64,000 nucleotides of DNA. Origin: Aeromicrobium sp. Lineage in GTDB: Bacteria; Actinomycetota; Actinomycetes; Propionibacteriales; Nocardioidaceae. Where the stretch lies: positions 382,718 to 446,717 of the forward strand of contig NZ_JAGLCD010000004.1 of NCBI RefSeq assembly GCF_023146395.1, given 5' to 3'. The first letter of the stretch is position 1; every line of letters starts with the position of its first letter. A model generated the notes under the pieces. The model worked only from the letters and a program-made list of their open reading frames with translations. It did not search any database and was not told where the DNA came from. The position numbers and the translations under genes were made by a program. This document shows positions 60,290 to 64,000 of the stretch, in pieces.

Positions 60290-61171
60290 TCATGGGCGAA
60301 GGTGCTGGCGGGCCTCGTCGACGATCTCGTCGGTGAGCGCGTCGAGCAGGCGTGAACCGCCCTTCCAGCGCTGCCAGAACAGCGCCGTCGTCACGACGGG
60401 GCCGCCGAGAGCCGTGAGCAGGCCCGCCGACATCAGCTCCTGGCCCTGCCGCTCCGGCACCAGGGCCCAGCCCAGTCCGAGCTGGACGGCCCGGGCGATG
60501 TCATGGGTCGACGGCACCAGGTGGCGAGGGGAGTGGATTCCGTCGACGCCCTGCTGGCGCAGCCAGTCGAGCTGGAGCGTGTCGTCGCGATCGAAGTCGA
60601 CGCGGGGCGCCTGGGCGAGGTGCTCGGGGTCGGGTCCGTCCGGCAGCCACCGATCGATCCACGCCGGTGAGGCCATGGCCGTGAAGGCCATGTGGCCCAG
60701 GGGAGTAGATCGGCATCCGGCGACCGCCTCGCGCTGCGACGTCACCGCTGCCAGCGCCACGCCCGACTCGAGCAGGTCGACCGTGCGCTCCTGGTCGAGG
60801 CGGAGCAGGTCGACTTCCACGTCGTGGGCCGAGGCGAAGCGGGTGACCGGGGCGAGGATCCAGGTCGCGAGCGAGTCGGCGTTGACCGCCACCGTGATGC
60901 GCGCACGGGTGCTCTCGCCCTCGGAGCCGAGGTCGCGCGCCGCCTCGAGGGCGAGCACGGCGTAGCGCCGAGCGAAACGCACGACGGCCTCTCCCGCAGC
61001 CGTCGGCCGGGCGGGGCGTGAGCGCACCAGCAGGCGCTGTCCAAGATGCTCCTCGAGGGTCTTGATCCGCTGGCTCACCGCGGAGGGCGTGAGGTGGAGG
61101 CGGCGCGCGGCGCCGTCGAGCGTGCCCTCGTCGACGACGGCGGCCAGGGTGAGAGCCAGGTGCGGGTCCAA
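60290..61171 (-). CDS. lysG: LysR-family regulator ArgP/LysG-like
   Basis: 293 aa. HTH at about residues 4-60 with VVDEGTLDGAARRLHLTPSAVSQRIKTLEEHLG; effector domain follows. In Corynebacterium LysG activates the divergent lysE in response to basic amino acids; here lysE is divergent 72 bases away. The frame has ATG at 61204, but TTG 61171 has AAGGAG eight bases upstream and begins at the usual LysG N-terminus (MDPHLALTLAAV). A T-N11-A dyad (61200-61220) is in the gap. Confidence 0.87.
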   Translation of the reverse strand: MDPHLALTLAAVVDEGTLDGAARRLHLTPSAVSQRIKTLEEHLGQRLLVRSRPARPTAAGEAVVRFARRYAVLALEAARDLGSEGESTRARITVAVNADSLATWILAPVTRFASAHDVEVDLLRLDQERTVDLLESGVALAAVTSQREAVAGCRSTPLGHMAFTAMASPAWIDRWLPDGPDPEHLAQAPRVDFDRDDTLQLDWLRQQGVDGIHSPRHLVPSTHDIARAVQLGLGWALVPERQGQELMSAGLLTALGGPVVTTALFWQRWKGGSRLLDALTDEIVDEARQHLRP

Positions 61172-61199
61172 CTGAAGCTCTCCTTCATGTACGTGACGG

Positions 61200-61220
61200 A
61201 TCATTGCTGGTGTTCATGAT
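61200..61220. promoter_or_regulatory. LysR box ATCAT-N11-ATGAT
   Basis: Inverted repeat with an 11-base centre in the lysG-lysE intergenic region, just before the lysE -10. Fits the T-N11-A pattern for LysR proteins. Confidence 0.45.
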
Positions 61221-61230
61221 GGCCGATCCG

Positions 61231-61236
61231 TAGCGT
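61231..61236 (+). promoter_or_regulatory. -10 element TAGCGT for lysE
   Basis: TAGCGT, a 7-base spacer and ATG 61244; leaderless arrangement. No ribosome binding site. Confidence 0.55.
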
Positions 61237-61243
61237 GCGGTCC

Positions 61244-61879
61244 ATGCTCGCCGTCGTCCCCGGATTCCTCGTCATGCTGTCGCTGATCCTCGCGATCGGC
61301 GCCCAGAACGTGTTCGTGCTGCGCCAGGGCGTCCGTCGCGAGCACGTGGGGCTCGTGGTGGTCATCTGCGCGGCCTCGGACGCGGTCCTCGTGGCCGCAG
61401 GGGTGGCGGGGCTCGGGCGGCTCGTCGAGGCGGTGCCGTGGCTCGTAAACGGCGCTCGACTCGCGGGTGCGGTCTTCCTGCTGGGGTACGCCGCGCTGGC
61501 CGCTCGCCGAGCGGTCGTGGGCGGCGGCGAGCTGACTCCGGCGGGCGGGGGAGCGGGACAGGCGACGTCTGGTGCGACCGTGGCCGTCCGGTCACGCACC
61601 GCGACAGTCGCGGCGACAGCGGTGGCACTGACCTGGCTCAACCCCCACGTGTACCTCGACACGGTCTTCCTGCTCGGGTCGGTGGCCACGACGCACGGCG
61701 AGGACCGCTGGTGGTTCGCGCTGGGTGCGGCCATCGGCAGCGTCGCCTGGTTCACCACCCTGGGGTACGGGGCGCGCCACCTCAGCGGGGTGCTGCGGAC
61801 CCCGCGGTCGTGGCAGGTGCTCGACGGGCTGATCGCCCTGGTCATGGTCGTCATCGCGGTGTCGCTGCTTCGAGGATGA
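61244..61879 (+). CDS. lysE: LysE-family amino acid exporter
   Basis: 211 aa membrane exporter with five to six helices. N-terminal LILAIGAQNVFVLRQG is the RhtB/LysE signature and TWLNPHVYLDTVFLLGSV is the second. Actinobacterial LysE exports lysine and arginine. A Gly/Ala loop (GGGELTPAGGGAGQATSG) is longer than in Corynebacterium LysE. ATG 61244 is supported by the -10 hexamer; upstream in-frame GTG is rejected. Confidence 0.9.
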   Translation: MLAVVPGFLVMLSLILAIGAQNVFVLRQGVRREHVGLVVVICAASDAVLVAAGVAGLGRLVEAVPWLVNGARLAGAVFLLGYAALAARRAVVGGGELTPAGGGAGQATSGATVAVRSRTATVAATAVALTWLNPHVYLDTVFLLGSVATTHGEDRWWFALGAAIGSVAWFTTLGYGARHLSGVLRTPRSWQVLDGLIALVMVVIAVSLLRG

Positions 61880-61924
61880 CGCCGCCGCGGACTGCTGAGG
61901 TCGACCCGTTCTGGTGCCGTGCCC

Positions 61925-61930
61925 TAGCGT
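61925..61930 (+). promoter_or_regulatory. -10 element TAGCGT for the small kinase gene
   Basis: TAGCGT, spacer of 7 bases and ATG 61938, leaderless type. Confidence 0.5.
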
Positions 61931-61937
61931 GGCGATC

Positions 61938-62477
61938 ATGGCCGGTCCGTTGATCCTCCTGACCGGACCTCCGGGGGCGGGCAAGACCACGACGGCACGG
62001 CAGCTGGCCCGCGAGCTCCGTCCCGGCGTGCACCTCCACACCGACGACTTCTGGTCGGCGATCGTCTCCGGCGCGATCCCGCCCTACGAGCCCGCCGCGG
62101 ATGCCCAGAACCACGCGGTCATGGACGCCGTCGTCGCCGCCGCGTTCACGTACGCCAGCGGGGGTTTCGCGACGGTCGTCGACGGAGTCCTGGGCCCGTG
62201 GATGCTCGACCACGTCCGCGCCGGCCAGCCTCGTTGGTCCGACGTCCCCGTGTCGTACCTGGTGCTGCGCCCCGACCGCGCGGTCACCCTTGAGCGCGCC
62301 ACGGGTCGATCGGGCGCCGACGACCTCGTGGATCCGGAACCCGTGCTGCACATGTGGGACCAGTTTGCGGACCTCGGCGAGCTGGAGCGGCACGTGCTCG
62401 ACACGAGTGCCGACGACGAGACGCGCACGCTCGACCGCGTCCGGGCCGCCGCCGGCGACCCGGCGTTCCGGCTGTGA
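61938..62477 (+). CDS. P-loop kinase-like protein (AAA/shikimate-kinase-like)
   Basis: 179 aa. Walker A TGPPGAGKTTTARQLA, an acceptor loop with HTDDFWSAIVSG, and a helical lid with ERATGRSGADDL. It resembles small bacterial ATP-dependent kinases of the chloramphenicol-phosphotransferase or gluconate-kinase type. Substrate unknown. The stop overlaps the next gene as GTGA. Confidence 0.75.
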   Translation: MAGPLILLTGPPGAGKTTTARQLARELRPGVHLHTDDFWSAIVSGAIPPYEPAADAQNHAVMDAVVAAAFTYASGGFATVVDGVLGPWMLDHVRAGQPRWSDVPVSYLVLRPDRAVTLERATGRSGADDLVDPEPVLHMWDQFADLGELERHVLDTSADDETRTLDRVRAAAGDPAFRL

Positions 62478-63469
62478 CGGTCGAGGACACGCTCCGCCGC
62501 TGGGGGAGCCCGGAGTGGCGCCGCGAGGCGTCCACCTGGATCCAGGGCGCCGCGGCCTCTGACGGCCGGACGCTCACGGGGCAGATGCGCACGCTGCACA
62601 TGCGCTTCTGGTCCGTCGTGATCGAGGTCCCGACCGACCGTGGGCGCCTGTGGTTCAAGGAGTGCGCCCCGGGTCAGGGCTTCGAGCCGGCGCTGCTCTC
62701 GACCCTCGCCGAGCTCGAGCCGGATCACTTCGTGCGTCCAGTGGCCGTGGACGCGAGGTCGGGCCGAGTGCTGCTTCCCGATCTCGGCGCGAACCTGCGG
62801 GGGAGGGGAGACGAGGAGTGGGGCCTGGTCGTGGCCGCGCTGGCGCGCCTCCAGCAGCGTCTGTCGACGCAGCACGACCCGCTCGCTTCAGCCGGGCTGC
62901 CGGCCATGCCGGCAGGCGACGCGGTGGAGTACGTCGACGTCCTGGCTCAGCGACTGGCCAACCTGCCGTCGTCACATGCGCAGCACCTGACGGTCGAGGC
63001 CGCGACGCGAGTCCTGTCCCGGCTGGACGACGTGGCGGAGTGGTCGGAACGGTTGGCGGCGTCACCGATCGCGTCGACTTTTCAGCACAACGACGCCAGC
63101 CCCGCCAACACATTCGGTCGCCCTGGCACGGAACCCCGCTGGATCGACGTGGGCGACGCGTTCTGGTCGCATCCGTTCGCGGTGCTGCAGGTGCCGATCG
63201 CCATGACGACCGGCACCTGGCCGTGGGGACCCGACTGGAGCGACCCGCGGGCGCAGGTGATCGCCGAGGGTTACCTGCAGCAGTGGCGGGACCACGCCGA
63301 CCTGGCCTCGCTGCGTGACCTGCTCGAGCCGGCACGGCGGATGGCGATCCTGCACCGATGCGAGTCCTGGCGCCGCCTGCTGGACGACGCTGGCGAGCTC
63401 GCAGACGATCCGTCGCACCCGATCCTGCGTGACCATCTGGTCGCGGCGACGGGGGAGCGACGCCCCTGA
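62474..63469 (+). CDS. Phosphotransferase-like protein (APH fold)
   Basis: 331 aa. The C-terminal lobe has the Brenner-like motif FQHNDASPANTF (H-N-D-x4-N), then WIDVGDAFWSHPF with the metal Asp. The N-terminal lobe has WFKECAPGQGFEPALL. It fits the aminoglycoside/choline kinase-like superfamily, but members have many substrates and resistance is not implied. GTG 62474 overlaps the kinase-like stop. Confidence 0.72.
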   Translation: MTVEDTLRRWGSPEWRREASTWIQGAAASDGRTLTGQMRTLHMRFWSVVIEVPTDRGRLWFKECAPGQGFEPALLSTLAELEPDHFVRPVAVDARSGRVLLPDLGANLRGRGDEEWGLVVAALARLQQRLSTQHDPLASAGLPAMPAGDAVEYVDVLAQRLANLPSSHAQHLTVEAATRVLSRLDDVAEWSERLAASPIASTFQHNDASPANTFGRPGTEPRWIDVGDAFWSHPFAVLQVPIAMTTGTWPWGPDWSDPRAQVIAEGYLQQWRDHADLASLRDLLEPARRMAILHRCESWRRLLDDAGELADDPSHPILRDHLVAATGERRP

Positions 63470-63487
63470 CCGACGTCGCTACGGGCC

Positions 63488-63493
63488 TATGCT
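63488..63493 (+). promoter_or_regulatory. -10 element TATGCT for the PNPOx-family gene
   Basis: TATGCT, a 6-base spacer and ATG 63500; leaderless arrangement. Confidence 0.5.
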
Positions 63494-63499
63494 CGGGCC

Positions 63500-64000
63500 A
63501 TGGGCAAGCTCTTCGACGCGATCGACGACAACCTCCGCACGTGGATGGCCGAGCAGCCGATGTGGTTCGTCGCGACGGCACCTCTCAGCGGCGACGGCCA
63601 TGTCAACATGTCACCGCGCGGCCATGACTCCTTCGCGGTGCTCGACGCGCACCGGGTCGGCTGGGTCGACTACACCGGCAGCGGAGTCGAGACCATCGCG
63701 CACCTGCGCGAGAACGGGCGGGTGTGCGTCATGTTCACCTCTTTCGGCCAGCGTCCGCGCATCGTCCGGTTGCACGGACACGGGTCGGTGTTCCTGCCGG
63801 GGGAGCCGGGGTTCGACGAGGTCGCCTCCCTCAAGCCCGAGCACCCCAGCACGCGGGCCGTCATCACGGTCGACGTCACCCGCATCAGCGACTCGTGCGG
63901 GTGGGGCGTCCCGGTCATGGAGATGGCAGGGGAGCGGGAGCTGATCCGCCAGCACGCCGAGAAGAAGGGTCCGGACGGGCTCCAGGAGTACCGGGCCCAG
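63500..64000 (+). CDS. Pyridoxamine 5'-phosphate oxidase-family protein (3' truncated by window edge)
   Basis: At least 167 residues; the frame is open to the right edge. The flavin-reductase split-barrel is recognisable: MWFVATAPLSGDGHVNMSPRGHDSF, RVGWVDYTGSGVETIAHLRENGRVCVMF, and RIVRLHGHGSVF. FMN or F420 binding is possible. A later helical part (MEMAGERELIRQHAEKKG) is included. Substrate unknown. The C-terminus is outside the window. Confidence 0.8.
   Translation, partial: MGKLFDAIDDNLRTWMAEQPMWFVATAPLSGDGHVNMSPRGHDSFAVLDAHRVGWVDYTGSGVETIAHLRENGRVCVMFTSFGQRPRIVRLHGHGSVFLPGEPGFDEVASLKPEHPSTRAVITVDVTRISDSCGWGVPVMEMAGERELIRQHAEKKGPDGLQEYRAQ

Noticed and set aside
62474-63469. Aminoglycoside resistance gene
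   Set aside because: The fold is APH-like, but residues around the nucleotide site do not single out an aminoglycoside enzyme, and no resistance context is present.

Overview
The window is about 64 kb of GC-rich DNA with dense, strongly G/C-biased third codon positions, many GTG starts and frequent ATGA/GTGA stop-start overlaps. Its content points to an actinobacterium: pdtaR, the pgsA-DUF881-sbp-DUF881-gcvH-garA-merR-BFN-merR-gcvP block (the order known around Rv1822-Rv1832 in Mycobacterium tuberculosis), sigK-rskA, and leaderless-type promoters. I would guess a Nocardioidaceae-like genome (Aeromicrobium/Nocardioides type), but the genus cannot be proved from the sequence alone. Nothing looks like a prophage, insertion sequence, CRISPR array or integrated element; this is core chromosome with modest accessory genes.

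Layout. 0-7.4 kb: 3' end of pyruvate kinase, tRNA-Leu(CAA), the ANTAR regulator pdtaR, a branched-chain amino acid binding lipoprotein, and the convergent livHMGF operon, whose LivH carries an added secreted N-terminal domain. 7.6-12.4 kb: a GNAT acetyltransferase, polA and a polytopic membrane protein. 12.4-22.1 kb: a molybdenum block made of a molybdopterin oxidoreductase operon (with MTA phosphorylase and a sugar-epimerase-like protein), a lipoprotein with a SigK-like promoter, modABC, moaC-moaD, and moaA, mogA, moaE on the other strand. 22.2-26 kb: a 59-aa microgene divergent from a DUF1611 / amino-acid-racemase-like / M19 dipeptidase operon that has an unusual structured leader with a possible leader peptide. 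26-30.7 kb: reductase-like, IMPase-like and LOG proteins, a GT4 glycosyltransferase, a nested-repeat intergenic element, and ornithine aminotransferase. 30.7-36.9 kb: a copper block (two DUF1775/YcnI-type proteins, CopC-CopD fusion, CopC, CopD-CtaG fusion). 37-46.3 kb: sodA and the pgsA-to-gcvP block, with a glycine riboswitch before gcvP. 46.2-50.4 kb: a hydrolase, sigK-rskA with a recognisable autoregulatory SigK promoter, and a four-gene cluster of small proteins. 50.4-54.7 kb: assimilatory sulfate genes cysH-cysD-cysN-cysG. 54.8-64 kb: mixed accessory genes including YciO/Sua5-type, DUF1992, CitE-like, DUF808, a phytoene-desaturase-like oxidoreductase, the divergent lysG-lysE pair, a small kinase pair, and a truncated PNPOx-family gene at the right edge.

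How the parts work together. The Mod/Moa genes supply molybdate and molybdopterin that the nearby membrane-bound oxidoreductase would need. The sulfate genes reduce sulfate to sulfite and make the siroheme for a sulfite reductase that lies outside the window. GcvH and GcvP form half of glycine cleavage, with gcvP under glycine-riboswitch control, and GarA links the block to 2-oxoglutarate metabolism. The copper proteins all expose a predicted N-terminal histidine after signal cleavage, fitting periplasmic or cell-surface copper handling and oxidase assembly. The least understood unit is the DUF1611-racemase-dipeptidase operon, which together with its leader is the best candidate for undescribed biology here.
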